A stretch of DNA of 64,000 nt from Pedobacter nanyangensis (lineage in GTDB: Bacteria > Bacteroidota > Bacteroidia > Sphingobacteriales > Sphingobacteriaceae), in the NCBI RefSeq assembly GCF_003313505.1, contig NZ_QMHO01000004.1, forward strand, positions 225,008 to 289,007, written 5' to 3'. This document shows, one piece after another, positions 29,501-37,662 of this stretch (the first letter of the stretch is position 1; the number at the start of each line of letters is the position of its first letter). The position numbers were made by a program, and so were the translations under genes. Below the pieces are notes generated by a model. The model worked only from the letters and a program-made list of their open reading frames with translations. It made no database searches and was not told the origin of the DNA.

Positions 29501-29970
29501 GTGAGCTCAACCACTTTAGTGCTCTTAAGCGTTACCGAAACATTGGGAATGGGGATATTGTCCTTGTCAACCACGGTGCCCGTAATTTTAATTTGGGCTT
29601 GCTTTTGCTCCTTTTCTACAATAACAACGGTATTGCCATTGATGGTAAAGCTTAGCGATTGATTTTCCAAGGCCTTATGGAGCACTTGATTGAGGGAAGC
29701 ATTTTTAAGGGATATGTTGATATTACCGATCTTGCTGATCATCCCAGAGTTATAGATAAAGTTATAACCCGTTTGCTTTTCCAGTTCGGCAATTACGCTT
29801 TCCAGTTTTGCGTTGGTTTTGGATATGGAGATTTGCTGGGCAAAGCTTGTAGCACTGGCCATTTGCAAACCTACCGTGGTTAATAAAACAATGATGAGTT
29901 TCATTATGAGCAATATTTTTATAGGCACGCGGAAAACTCCACGTAATAAAGAAGTATAATTTTTATACAT
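26509..29970 (-). CDS. SusC/RagA-type TonB-dependent transporter with an STN signalling domain
   Basis: 1153 residues. After a signal region (LIIVLLTTVGLQMASATSFAQ) comes a secretin/TonB N-terminal (STN) domain (~50-120, LESVIAELEKQTGYNFIYNS), the mark of transporters that signal to a FecR anti-sigma factor. Then follow a carboxypeptidase-like beta domain (ITGTVVDKDNIPIPNVSVTL), a TonB box/plug (ESVSVLKGPGAAALYGSRGA) and a ~700-residue barrel ending in aromatic SFGVNVSFSF. It imports the ligand held by the SusD protein next to it. Sigma (31435), FecR (30101) and this gene make a complete trans-envelope regulatory set on one strand. Confidence 0.95.
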   Translation of the reverse strand: MYKNYTSLLRGVFRVPIKILLIMKLIIVLLTTVGLQMASATSFAQQISISKTNAKLESVIAELEKQTGYNFIYNSGMISKIGNINISLKNASLNQVLHKALENQSLSFTINGNTVVIVEKEQKQAQIKITGTVVDKDNIPIPNVSVTLKSTKVVELTNADGKFSINVPHSNAVLVFSFLGFESTEVKVGNQTNLKVVLKENVSALNEVVVTALGIKREEKSLGYSVTQIKGEELTDAMSNNWTDALTGKVAGLNMIKSGGGPAGTNKIILRGESTLSGDNSALIVVDGVVVSSKISESNGSYLGSENPVDHGNGISDLNPEDIESVSVLKGPGAAALYGSRGANGAIIITTKSGKESQKGLGISFNSNATFGTINRWPDFQYEYGQGAIGVNDYYSWGVTEDGPNTKNTGAAWGPKFDGQEYYQWDPNLFTRGNERTPWVPYKNNRKDFFDVSQTYTNNLSISGGNAKTTARLSFTNLQNKWIVPNTGYDRNTIALNVAQKVNDKLSITTKLSYNNKSSDNLPTTGYNNQTVMYNIIALVPNANLDWYKTYWVPGSEGLKQLRMFSNGLDNIYLSVYEMLNKMKRNQLIGTISANYEFSKNLNLMVRSSIDWAAEGRSQQKPKDAARFPEGMFRTQDIDQKETNTDFLLTYKPTLAKDFETTFTFGGSTMFNSYKMISLSADRLRYPGIYTFANVQDKVESSSVTSEYAVNSLYGMIQTSYKNYLFADFTSRVDWASVLASRSSTSNVSFFYPSLNLSGLLSEMIKLPKSISFWKVRASWSQVGGGGTTPYRTGYYYIPKSVYPSGMANPTFISNENLKNELSTTIELGTDIRILNSRLGLDATFYKSNIKNQILNVPLDRAAGYNYKVMNSGLVRNKGIELALNGVPLKSKNGLNWNISATFAANRNTIVSLADSVDTYLMQTGPRGSMEARVGGRMGDLYGLGYLRSPDGQIVYNSQGYPMLTEQAIYLGRATPDFNWGISHDFRYKQWRLKVLVDGQYGAVAYSHTHSAASVAGKLTNSLPGRYTGIIGKGVQQNPDGTYRPNDVVAEQIGTYYTEHFKGDNVEANTFSTDFIKLREMRLDYTLPAKLAKKLKLQKAVVGVYGRDLWVWSDWPAYDPEFGTLGNSDIQRGFEVAQFPSVRSFGVNVSFSF

Positions 29971-30042
29971 TTGATTACTGGTTAAATTAAATCTGTCTCT
30001 TCTTTTGTCAGTTTAGTTACCGGAAAGCATTTGATGCTTGTA

Positions 30043-30072
30043 AATCGGGAGAGGGTCCAAGCTCTCCTGATT
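30043..30072. terminator. hairpin between fecR and susC
   Basis: AATCGGGAGAG pairs with CTCTCCTGATT (11 bp, one G-T pair) in the 130-bp gap after the fecR stop. The T-run is on the plus-strand side, so on the transcribed minus strand it is more likely an attenuating or processing hairpin than a full terminator. Confidence 0.45.
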
Positions 30073-30100
30073 TTTTGTAACTGTTGGGGATTTGGTAGCA

Positions 30101-31309
30101 TTATTGCATTACAGTTACCCTCCTTCCCTCGATTTTAAATTTCACGGTTCCTGTAAGTTCCAAACTGCTGAGCAGTTCGGCGAGCGAGCTGTCTTTCAGG
30201 TATTTTCCACCAAAAGCTTCGTTGCTGATATTGCCCTGATAATTAACTTCTATATTATACCATCGGCTTATCTTTTTCATGATCTCGCTGATGGGCTCGT
30301 TTCTGAAAATGAAATAGCCATTTTTCCAGTCCATAACCTCGTCAGGGTCAAAGTTTTTCGCCACAATTTGTGATGAACCTCTTTTTAAAACAGCTTGCTG
30401 GTTGGGCTTTAACAACTGGGCTGAGTTCCCGTGGCTGGCTTTAACGGAACCTTCAATCAAACTTGCCTCAACCACGTTATCGTCATCGTAGGCTGAAATA
30501 TTGAAATGTGTTCCCAATACCTGGATATTCATCTCTCTGGCCGAAACCAGAAAAGGCTTGGCCTTGTTGTGCACAACTTCAAAATAACCTTCGCCCTCCA
30601 ATTCAACGCTACGTTGGTTTTTGCCAAAAGCCACAGGGAATTTAAGTGTTGACTTGGCATTTAGCCAAACCTTAGTTCCGTCTGATAAAATCAGTTGGGA
30701 GGTTTTGCCCACAGGCGTAGAAATGGTATTATAGGCCAATTCATCATCTCCCACGTCCATGTTTTCTAAGTTATAAATGATCTGTCCATCCGAAGTTTTG
30801 GAGATCAGCGCATGCTTGTCACTCCCCAGCTCTCCATCGGCAGTTTGATCTAAAACAAGTTTTTTCCCGTTAGACAGGGTTAATACGATGTGTCCGCTTT
30901 GTTCATCCAACTTCCTGGCATACGATGCATTTGTTGTGTTTGTGCCACGCTTTAATTCTAGTATTTGATGCCTATAAACATATAGCCCCAAGAAACAGCA
31001 AATAAGTACTGCCGCCGCCGCGTAATACCTTAAGGCATTGCGATTAGTTAATTTAGCGATGAGGGTTTGCTTCTTTGGAGCAGCGGTTTTGAAACGAGGG
31101 TGGTTAACAATTTTGGCATACAGTCCGTCATCAATATCGTCAGCAGCAAGGTCGCTACTTTCCCAGTTGCGCCTCATTTGCGTTTCAATGCCTTCGCTAT
31201 CTTCAAAATGTTTCAGCAGCGCTGCAAGCTCATCCAGTTCTTCCCTGGTAATGGTTTGATCAATCAGTGCTTGTAACAAAAATTGCAACCGGTAGTTTTC
31301 TGAGTTCAT
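30101..31309 (-). CDS. FecR family anti-sigma factor
   Basis: 402 residues: cytoplasmic N-terminal segment that would bind the sigma factor (about 1-85), one membrane helix (ALRYYAAAAVLICCFLGLYV), the periplasmic FecR domain (ISTPVGKTSQLILSDGTKVWLNAKSTLKFP) and a C-terminal DUF4974-type domain (FIFRNEPISEIMKKISRWYNIEVNY) that meets the STN domain of the SusC partner. It lies 125 bp downstream of the sigma gene and 130 bp upstream of susC. It should hold the sigma factor inactive until ligand passes through SusC. Confidence 0.93.
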   Translation of the reverse strand: MNSENYRLQFLLQALIDQTITREELDELAALLKHFEDSEGIETQMRRNWESSDLAADDIDDGLYAKIVNHPRFKTAAPKKQTLIAKLTNRNALRYYAAAAVLICCFLGLYVYRHQILELKRGTNTTNASYARKLDEQSGHIVLTLSNGKKLVLDQTADGELGSDKHALISKTSDGQIIYNLENMDVGDDELAYNTISTPVGKTSQLILSDGTKVWLNAKSTLKFPVAFGKNQRSVELEGEGYFEVVHNKAKPFLVSAREMNIQVLGTHFNISAYDDDNVVEASLIEGSVKASHGNSAQLLKPNQQAVLKRGSSQIVAKNFDPDEVMDWKNGYFIFRNEPISEIMKKISRWYNIEVNYQGNISNEAFGGKYLKDSSLAELLSSLELTGTVKFKIEGRRVTVMQ

Positions 31310-31434
31310 ATTGGTTAAAGAGCAGCAAATTGCGGCTACCTATCAAGAATACGTACCAACAGCACATTAGGACTAGTTGAATTGTTCCATTTCATCAAAT
31401 AAAACACAACCAACTAATAATGAGCACAATAATT

Positions 31435-32022
31435 TTAAACAAAATAAATCAGAAAGGCTAGTGCGTAAGTCATCTCTTGGCTAGCCAATTGTGTTTTCAA
31501 GGTTTTTAAGGCCACTACCAAATGATTTTTCACGGTATTTTTTGAAAGGTTTAAACGTTCTCCTATTTCCTCATAGGACAGTCCTTCAAAGCGGCTTAAA
31601 CGAAAAACAACTTGTTGTTGCCTGGGCAGCTCCCGTATCGCTTTTTCGGCAAAAGCCATCAAATCAGAAAGAATAATACTTTCTTCGGTCTCGTTATGGT
31701 TTTCGGAAATTTTCAGCATTAATTTTTCCCTTAAAGCTTGAGAACTGGTTGCCTTTCTGAGACTATCTAATACCAAACGTTTGGATATGGTAAACAGATA
31801 AGGCTCCAATGGCCTTTCTTGGTCAAGTTTTTCTCTGTTTTCCCAAAGCGTGATAAAGGCTTCCTGTACCACCTCTTCACTTTGCGCCTTATCTTTCAAG
31901 AAGCGATAGGCAAAACCGTATACTTTTGGCGCAAGGGATTGATAAACGTGTTGAAACGCAGATTCATTTCCTTCTCGCAAGCGCTTTATTTGTTCATTAC
32001 TAAATGTCCGGAAAGGAAGCAT
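31435..32022 (-). CDS. ECF sigma factor of the FecI/SusC type
   Basis: 195 residues. Region 2 (YGFAYRFLKDKAQSEEVVQE, FITLWENREKL) and region 4 (LPRQQQVVFRLSRFEGLSYE, IGERLNLSKNTVKNHLVVAL) are complete. It is the first gene of the minus-strand utilisation locus and pairs with the FecR gene behind it. Expected role: transcribe the susCD operon when the FecR/SusC pair senses substrate. No sequence resembling its own target promoter was identified with confidence. Confidence 0.93.
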   Translation of the reverse strand: MLPFRTFSNEQIKRLREGNESAFQHVYQSLAPKVYGFAYRFLKDKAQSEEVVQEAFITLWENREKLDQERPLEPYLFTISKRLVLDSLRKATSSQALREKLMLKISENHNETEESIILSDLMAFAEKAIRELPRQQQVVFRLSRFEGLSYEEIGERLNLSKNTVKNHLVVALKTLKTQLASQEMTYALAFLIYFV

Positions 32023-32326
32023 ATCTTAACCCCAAAATATTGTTTTATTTTCTATCGTTTACTTTCTTTTTGAAATGAAGCACGCAAGTAAAAGTAACAA
32101 AAAGAAAATCAACCTACAACAAGGTAGATATTCTTAAAAGTTTTATCTATAAAATGTGCTTTTTGAACTTTAGCCGCAAAATAACAACCTTATTGTTAAG
32201 CAAACATTAAGCAGAGATTAGCAAAAAACTTGCAAAGAGGGGCTATACCTATCCCACAATATAAAGTTAGCAGCGGAAATCCATCCACATCACCAGCGGA
32301 AAATCCATGGAAAAAGCTTGTGTAGT
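32023..32326. other. intergenic stretch without a gene
   Basis: AT-rich leader region of the sigma gene plus a degenerate direct repeat: AGCGGAAATCCAT and AGCGGAAAATCCAT lie about 24 bp apart around 32273-32309. No coding frame with protein-like content is seen here. The truncated exonuclease fragment begins right after. Confidence 0.4.
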
Positions 32327-32461
32327 TCACCAAAATGAGGATACATCCAATGAACATACCCCAATCTCTATAATATCACTCTGCATATTTTCTGGAGAAC
32401 TGCCTTCCCAACAAGTGGCCTCAATATCCACCACTAAAATCTTATCTAAATTTTTTGCCAT
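32327..32461 (-). pseudogene. N-terminal remnant of a DEDDh 3'-5' exonuclease
   Basis: ATG to TGA, 44 residues. ILVVDIEATCWEG and SDIIEIGVCSLDV are the first beta strands and motif I (DxE in DIEAT) of ERI-1/KapD-like 3'-5' exonucleases, which are usually ~180 residues. After SLDV the similarity stops and the frame ends within five codons. The remaining motifs (ExoII, ExoIII with HxxxD) are nowhere in the gap, so the gene was truncated by a deletion. The degenerate direct repeat just beyond it may mark the breakpoint. Confidence 0.6.
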
Positions 32462-32578
32462 TTTACTTACTTACAGCCAGTTAATTTGGTATGCCAATCA
32501 TCCAACATGAAGTTATAGTTTTTATAAATCCATTAAAAAAATTCAACCCCTTAAATACTGGACACAGTTTTCAGAAAT

Positions 32579-32613
32579 AAAAAAACCCTTCAGAGTTATT
32601 ATCTGAAGGGTTT
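32579..32613 (-). terminator. terminator of the tRNA-Ser/tRNA-Pro transcript
   Basis: AAACCCTTCAGA pairs perfectly with TCTGAAGGGTTT around an 8-base loop. On the minus strand a run of T follows. It lies directly after tRNA-Pro. Confidence 0.85.
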
Positions 32614-32615
32614 CG

Positions 32616-32689
32616 TCGGGGTGGCAGGATTCGAACCTACGACCTCCACATCCCAAATGTGGCGCGATACCGGGCTACGCTACACCCCG
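32616..32689 (-). tRNA. tRNA-Pro (TGG)
   Basis: On the minus strand: acceptor CGGGGTG/CACCCCG, anticodon stem CCACA/TGTGG around loop TTTGGGA (anticodon TGG), T loop TTCGAAT, discriminator A. CCA is not encoded. It is co-oriented with tRNA-Ser 20 bp upstream. Confidence 0.95.
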
Positions 32690-32709
32690 ATGGTGGTATC
32701 ACCTTTTGG

Positions 32710-32796
32710 CGGTGAGGGCGGGATTCGAACCCGCGGTACCGTTACCAGTACGACAGTTTAGCAAACTGTTCCTTTCGGCCTCTCAGGCACCTCACC
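32710..32796 (-). tRNA. tRNA-Ser (GCT)
   Basis: On the minus strand: acceptor GGTGAGG/CCTCACC, anticodon stem ACAGT/ACTGT around loop TTGCTAA (anticodon GCT), a long variable arm as in class II tRNAs, T loop TTCGAAT, discriminator G. 87 bases. Confidence 0.95.
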
Positions 32797-32863
32797 TTCT
32801 CTACACATTTTCTGCGTTTCGAGGTTGCAAATATAGCAATTCATTAATGTTTGCAAAAAAAAA

Positions 32864-34939
32864 TTACGTAGTTTGTGGATAATCTACGCGAACATGGTAG
32901 ATGCTCATTAACATCGTCTTGAAAATCAACTTAATAGTTTCCAAATCTTTTAACGTCAAATCACAATTATCTAATTGGTTTTGCTCCAATTTGTAGTCAA
33001 TAATGCGTTCAACCAGGTCATTGATGTTCTGTGCATCCGGATTTTTTAAACTTCTGGAGGCCGCTTCCACCGAATCGGCCAACATTAAAACGCCTGTTTC
33101 TTTCGAAAACGGAATAGGTCCAGGATAGCGGAAAATATTCTCGTCGATGAATTTTTCTGGCGAATTTTTCAGGAAAGATTGATAGAAATAATCCACCCGG
33201 GTATTCCCGTGGTGCGTACGTATGAAATCGATGATTGACTCCGGCAATTTATGTCTCCTGGTAATCTCAATACCTTTATGCACATGACGGATGATAATTT
33301 GCGCACTTTGCTCATATGGCAATTTATCATGCGGACTCTGCCCGGTTTGGTTTTCGATAAAATATTGCGGGTTTTCCATCTTGCCGATATCATGGTACAA
33401 AGCTCCTGCCCTCACCAGCAAAGCATCCCCTCCTATTTTAAAAATTGCCGCTTCCGCTAAATTGGCTACCTGCAACGAGTGTTGGAAAGTGCCTGGCGCC
33501 TTAAACGCAAGCTCCCTTAATAGTTTATTATTGGTATTGGTCAGTTCGATCAGTGCAACATCAGAGGTGATTCCAAAAACCCTTTCAAAAGCGTAAATTA
33601 ATGGATAGGCCAATAACGATAAAAGCACGCTGAAAACAAAGGGAAGGAAATTAGCCCACTCAATATGGCTTAACGAGCCCTCTCTGAGCAAAGCAATCCC
33701 CACAAAGGACACAAAGTAGGCACTCAATATAAATGAGGCCGAAATCAGCAATTGCTCACGTTTCACCAAATTCTTGATGCTATAGATGGCCACCATGCCC
33801 GCAGTGGTCTGGTAAAATACAAACTCAAAGCTGTTGGGCACAAAAAAACCGGCAATTAAAATCACCAACAAGTGAAGGTTTAACGCCAACCTTGTATCAA
33901 ACAATATCCTAATGATAATTGGTACAATACAAAAAGGGAGCAAATAAAGATTAGAAAGGTTGAATTTAATGGACCAGGTAAGTACCAGCAACATCGAGGT
34001 GATCACTAACAACAACAAAGAGAGTTGGCGGTTATCTGCATAAATATCCTTTCTGAAAAGATAAAGGAATACCATCAGGAGCGTTACGATAAAGCCCACC
34101 AGCAATACCTGCCCAAAAAACACCAATTTATCGTCGCCTACACTTTTGGTCTGTGCATCGTAGTTTTCCCTAAACGATACTAGCTTTTGATATACCTCCT
34201 CATCAATTACCGTTTCCTTTGCCACAATCAGTTCGCCCTTTTGCACCATCCCTTTGGTAGTAGAAATACTGTTTAGGGCATTGTTTTGAACCGTAGCCGT
34301 TAAGGTTTCGTTAAATTTAATATTAGGCTTAAGATGGCTTTCTGCCAAATCAAACACCGTTTTGGCAATTTCAGGCTCACTGGCTTTAAAACTTGCTTTC
34401 AAATAAGCCAATGCCGTTTCTGTTGTAAAAACATCTTGCGAATTGCTCTTGGTCGAAATATTGTTTCGCACCAGAGAGAAATCGTAATAGCCGCCCCCTT
34501 TTTGATGTTTGGGATTAATATCGATAATGCCTTTGGTATAAATAGATTGCAGGATTTGGTACGAACGTTGCCTGTTCACCTCCTTATCGCGATCGTTCAA
34601 GGTGTTTGACTTCCATTTCACATCAAACTCGTTTAAATAAGCATCGCCTTGGTCCTTAAACACCTCCTCCTGATATTCATAAATAGGCAAAACATTATCA
34701 AGTACCGTTTTTTTATCCAGATTGATTTGTTGTGGCGTTTTTAAAATGGCAAAGCTAAAAGGCGAAACCAGGTCTTTGTTCAACCAAGTTTTACCTTTCT
34801 CAAATTCATACCTGAATCGCGGCTGCTTGGGCAAATAAAGTGTAATTATCAATACACAAACCGCCATCATCACGTACTTTAGGTTAGATGAATACTTGCG
34901 GTAAAGTATTTTGTGCGAGTTCTTTTTAATTTTGGCCAA
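32864..34939 (-). CDS. 7TM-HD family phosphohydrolase (PgpH/YqfF-like)
   Basis: 691 residues: N-terminal membrane helix (VMMAVCVLIITLYLP), a large extracytoplasmic 7TMR-HDED domain (~35-270), seven membrane helices (~275-465) and a cytoplasmic HD domain with the metal ligands in HSLQVANLAEAA, ALYHDIGKMENP, HVHKGIEI and MLADSVEAASR. In Firmicutes this architecture (PgpH) degrades c-di-AMP, so the same role is likely here but not shown. It stands directly behind the tRNA pair and is divergent from the SPFH gene. Length is normal for the family. Confidence 0.9.
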   Translation of the reverse strand: MAKIKKNSHKILYRKYSSNLKYVMMAVCVLIITLYLPKQPRFRYEFEKGKTWLNKDLVSPFSFAILKTPQQINLDKKTVLDNVLPIYEYQEEVFKDQGDAYLNEFDVKWKSNTLNDRDKEVNRQRSYQILQSIYTKGIIDINPKHQKGGGYYDFSLVRNNISTKSNSQDVFTTETALAYLKASFKASEPEIAKTVFDLAESHLKPNIKFNETLTATVQNNALNSISTTKGMVQKGELIVAKETVIDEEVYQKLVSFRENYDAQTKSVGDDKLVFFGQVLLVGFIVTLLMVFLYLFRKDIYADNRQLSLLLLVITSMLLVLTWSIKFNLSNLYLLPFCIVPIIIRILFDTRLALNLHLLVILIAGFFVPNSFEFVFYQTTAGMVAIYSIKNLVKREQLLISASFILSAYFVSFVGIALLREGSLSHIEWANFLPFVFSVLLSLLAYPLIYAFERVFGITSDVALIELTNTNNKLLRELAFKAPGTFQHSLQVANLAEAAIFKIGGDALLVRAGALYHDIGKMENPQYFIENQTGQSPHDKLPYEQSAQIIIRHVHKGIEITRRHKLPESIIDFIRTHHGNTRVDYFYQSFLKNSPEKFIDENIFRYPGPIPFSKETGVLMLADSVEAASRSLKNPDAQNINDLVERIIDYKLEQNQLDNCDLTLKDLETIKLIFKTMLMSIYHVRVDYPQTT

Positions 34940-35060
34940 AATGTATAGTCCTTTATTTCAACCAAAATTAGTATTTATTTCTGCAATAGCCTACAAAGCA
35001 CCTCAGAGAAACAAATCTCTTGCGCAAAAAAGCATTTTATTCTCCAATTTTTTAATTTAT

Positions 35061-35085
35061 ATTTGATATCAAAATAATATCAAAT
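35061..35085 (+). promoter_or_regulatory. palindromic operator abutting the SPFH gene start
   Basis: ATTTGATAT (35061-35069) and ATATCAAAT (35077-35085) form a perfect 9-bp inverted repeat with a 7-base spacer, ending at the base before the ATG. The left half is itself inside a perfect palindrome, TTTGATATCAAA. A protein bound here would block transcription or translation start of the SPFH gene. The Arc-like protein at 36192 is a candidate ligand. Confidence 0.55.
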
Positions 35086-35943
35086 ATGCAAACAGAAAAA
35101 ATCATCAGGCCACCATCGGGCTATCTTACCTTAGGCATTTTTATCGTATTACTCGCAGCTGGCATCTACCTGATGGCCATTCGTCAGTTTGGCTGGGGCG
35201 CCGCAGTACTATTGGTAGATTTCATCTTGGTTTTACCGGGATTAATTATTGTAAATCCTAATGAATCCAAAGTATTAACATTATTTGGCAAATACGTAGG
35301 CACCGTTAAGTCGGATGGTTTCTTTTGGGTGAATCCCCTAACCACCAAGAAAAAACTATCACTGAGAGCCAGAAACCTCAACGGCCAGCAATTAAAGGTA
35401 AACGACAAGATGGGCAATCCCATTGAAATTGGTGCCGTGGTGGTATGGCAGGTACAGGAAACTGCCAAAGCCAGTTTCTCGGTGGAGGATTACATCCAAT
35501 ATGTAAGCATACAGAGCGAAGCCGCCGTTAGACACCTGGCCAATAGCTTTGCCTATGACAACTTGGAAGATGAAGATGCTGGAATTACCCTTAAAGATGG
35601 TGCGGAAAAGGTAAACGCATTACTGGAAGAAGAGTTGAATGAACGCTTGTCAAGAGCCGGCATTGAAGTGATAGAAGCCAGAATTTCACATTTGGCCTAT
35701 GCACAGGAAATTGCCAGCGCCATGTTGCAACGCCAGCAAGCTACCGCCGTAATTGCCGCCCGAAAACTCATTGTTGAAGGTGCTGTGGGCATGGTAGAAA
35801 TGGCTTTAGAGCGACTGTCGGAAAAAGAAATTGTTTCCCTTGATGAAGAAAGAAAAGCCGCCATGGTAAGCAATTTACTGGTAGTGCTTTGCGGCGACAG
35901 GAATGCGCAGCCAGTGGTAAATGCCGGTACACTTTACAATTAA
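35086..35943 (+). CDS. SPFH (stomatin/flotillin-like) domain membrane protein
   Basis: 285 residues. Two adjacent hydrophobic segments ([34 protein letters not shown]) anchor the protein. The SPFH domain follows ([20 protein letters not shown] to about residue 220), then a helical tail with [20 protein letters not shown]. Such proteins oligomerise at membranes; no enzyme activity is expected. In relatives an SPFH gene is often close to a short Arc-type DNA-binding protein, as here (36192). The start lies directly at a palindromic operator. Confidence 0.88.
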   Translation: MQTEKIIRPPSGYLTLGIFIVLLAAGIYLMAIRQFGWGAAVLLVDFILVLPGLIIVNPNESKVLTLFGKYVGTVKSDGFFWVNPLTTKKKLSLRARNLNGQQLKVNDKMGNPIEIGAVVVWQVQETAKASFSVEDYIQYVSIQSEAAVRHLANSFAYDNLEDEDAGITLKDGAEKVNALLEEELNERLSRAGIEVIEARISHLAYAQEIASAMLQRQQATAVIAARKLIVEGAVGMVEMALERLSEKEIVSLDEERKAAMVSNLLVVLCGDRNAQPVVNAGTLYN

Positions 35944-36079
35944 TAACCTGAGTTCAATTAGTAATTAACTAATTTGTAATCGTTTTACCATTTTAATGTA
36001 CGGCGGTCCCTGAAATAAATTTATTGCATAACTTTCTGTTTCGCTACAGGTCAGGGTGACGCTAAATCAATGCTCCGTC

Positions 36080-36100
36080 ATGCTGAATTTAGTTCAGCAT
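36080..36100. repeat. dispersed hairpin repeat
   Basis: ATGCTGAA-TTTAG-TTCAGCAT, an 8-bp perfect hairpin embedded in GTCATGCTGAA-type sequence. I recall this motif as a frequent intergenic repeat in Bacteroidota. It occupies the 248-bp gap between the SPFH gene and the Arc-like gene. Confidence 0.5.
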
Positions 36101-36191
36101 CAGCTATACAGATTAACTACCAATCGAACTCAGATGAATAGAATCGATGTAATATAAGGCGAGCAGGAGCCAAATAAAACATCATCTTTTA

Positions 36192-36386
36192 ATGATAAAA
36201 ACAATGCCCGAGAAAGATAAGAAAGCATTTGCATTGAGGATAAGCCCCACATTGCTCAAAGAGATAGAGACCTGGGCAAGCGAAGAGTTTAGGAGCACCA
36301 ATGGCCAAATTGAATTTTTGCTGAACGAGGCGGTAAAATCTAGAAGGAAAAAAGCCAATAGAAAAACGAACGATGATAATGTATAG
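36192..36386 (+). CDS. Arc-type ribbon-helix-helix DNA-binding protein
   Basis: 64 residues. KAFALRISPTLLKEIETWAS begins the beta strand and first helix of the Arc/MetJ ribbon-helix-helix fold. RSTNGQIEFLLNEAVKSRRK gives the second helix, and the tail is basic. The true start may be Met5 (36204), since the next residues match the family start. It could be the repressor of the SPFH gene through the palindrome at 35061; this is an inference from proximity and fold. It may instead act elsewhere. Confidence 0.75.
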   Translation: MIKTMPEKDKKAFALRISPTLLKEIETWASEEFRSTNGQIEFLLNEAVKSRRKKANRKTNDDNV

Positions 36387-36473
36387 CTAACGTAAATAAA
36401 ATGTGGCTTGTGGCGGTATTTTAAAGATTATCCCTAAATTGCGCCCAACCAAATATAATATAAACATTACTAT

Positions 36474-37652
36474 ATGAAAGAAGTAGTTATCGTATCAGCG
36501 GTTAGAACTCCTATTGGTAGTTTTGGCGGCTCACTTTCAGGATTTTCGGCTACGCAACTAGGTGGTTTTGCCATCAAAGGAGCCTTAGAAAGCATTGGTC
36601 TTAAACCAGAATTGGTACAGGAAGTGTACATGGGCAACGTATTGTCGGCCAATTTGGGTCAGGCACCTGCTACACAGGCGGCAAAGTACGCTGGCTTACC
36701 TGATTTGCCCGCTACCACCATCAACAAGGTCTGCGCATCAGGCACCAAAGCCATTATGCTGGCTGCGCAAAGCATTGCCTTGGGCCAAAACGACATTGTA
36801 GTTGCTGGCGGAATGGAAAGCATGAGCAACGTTCCCTACTACTTGGACAAAGCCAGAAATGGCTATCGCCTGGGGCACGGACAAATTACCGACGGCTTGG
36901 TAAAAGATGGTTTGTGGGATGTGTATAATGATTATCACATGGGTTCGGCAGCGGAGCTTTGCGCCGAAACTTGCAACATCAGCCGCGAAGATCAAGACAA
37001 CTTTGCCATCCAATCTTACCAAAGAGCGCAACAAGCGCAAAGCGATGGAAAATTCAAGGACGAAATTGTTGCCGTAGAAATCAAGGACAGAAAAGGAGAA
37101 ATCACCTTGTTTGCCCATGATGAAGAACCAGCAGCAGTAAAATTCGACAAAATTCCTACGTTAAAGCCTGTTTTTAAAAAAGATGGAACCGTAACCGCAG
37201 CCAACGCCTCCACCCTAAATGACGGTGCTGCTGCCCTAATTTTAATGAGTGCCGAAAAAGCAAAAGAACTAGGACTTACTCCATTAGCGAAAGTATTGGC
37301 TTACGCCGATGCCCAACAAGCCCCAGAATGGTTCACTACGGCCCCTTCTAAAGCTATTCCTTTGGCTTTGCAAAGAGCAAATATCACCAAAGAGCAAGTA
37401 GATTATTTTGAAATCAACGAGGCTTTCTCGGTGGTATCTTTAGCAAATAACCAAGCTTTGGGCCTTAATGGCGACAAAGTAAATGTGAATGGTGGCGCAG
37501 TAGCCATTGGCCATCCTCTTGGTGCTTCAGGTGCCAGAATTGTGGTTACGTTGTTATCCGTATTGTCTCAAAACAATGGAAAGATAGGCGTTGCCGGAAT
37601 TTGCAATGGCGGAGGTGGTGCCAGTGCAATAGTTATTGAAAATCTTCGTTAA
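36474..37652 (+). CDS. acetyl-CoA C-acetyltransferase (thiolase)
   Basis: 392 residues, the usual length. It catalyses the reversible thiolytic cleavage or condensation of acyl-CoA/acetyl-CoA in fatty-acid and ketone-body metabolism. The nucleophilic Cys is in [11 protein letters not shown], the catalytic His in [18 protein letters not shown], and the second Cys in [21 protein letters not shown] marks the N-terminus. It lies 10 bp upstream of a secreted hypothetical gene, which may be co-transcribed. No other beta-oxidation genes are adjacent. Confidence 0.94.
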   Translation: MKEVVIVSAVRTPIGSFGGSLSGFSATQLGGFAIKGALESIGLKPELVQEVYMGNVLSANLGQAPATQAAKYAGLPDLPATTINKVCASGTKAIMLAAQSIALGQNDIVVAGGMESMSNVPYYLDKARNGYRLGHGQITDGLVKDGLWDVYNDYHMGSAAELCAETCNISREDQDNFAIQSYQRAQQAQSDGKFKDEIVAVEIKDRKGEITLFAHDEEPAAVKFDKIPTLKPVFKKDGTVTAANASTLNDGAAALILMSAEKAKELGLTPLAKVLAYADAQQAPEWFTTAPSKAIPLALQRANITKEQVDYFEINEAFSVVSLANNQALGLNGDKVNVNGGAVAIGHPLGASGARIVVTLLSVLSQNNGKIGVAGICNGGGGASAIVIENLR

Positions 37653-37662
37653 AAAGGTTTAA

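Noticed and set aside
32307..32510. 67-codon plus-strand frame
   Set aside because: It runs opposite to the exonuclease fragment at 32327-32461, whose translation has a recognisable motif; the plus-strand translation has none.
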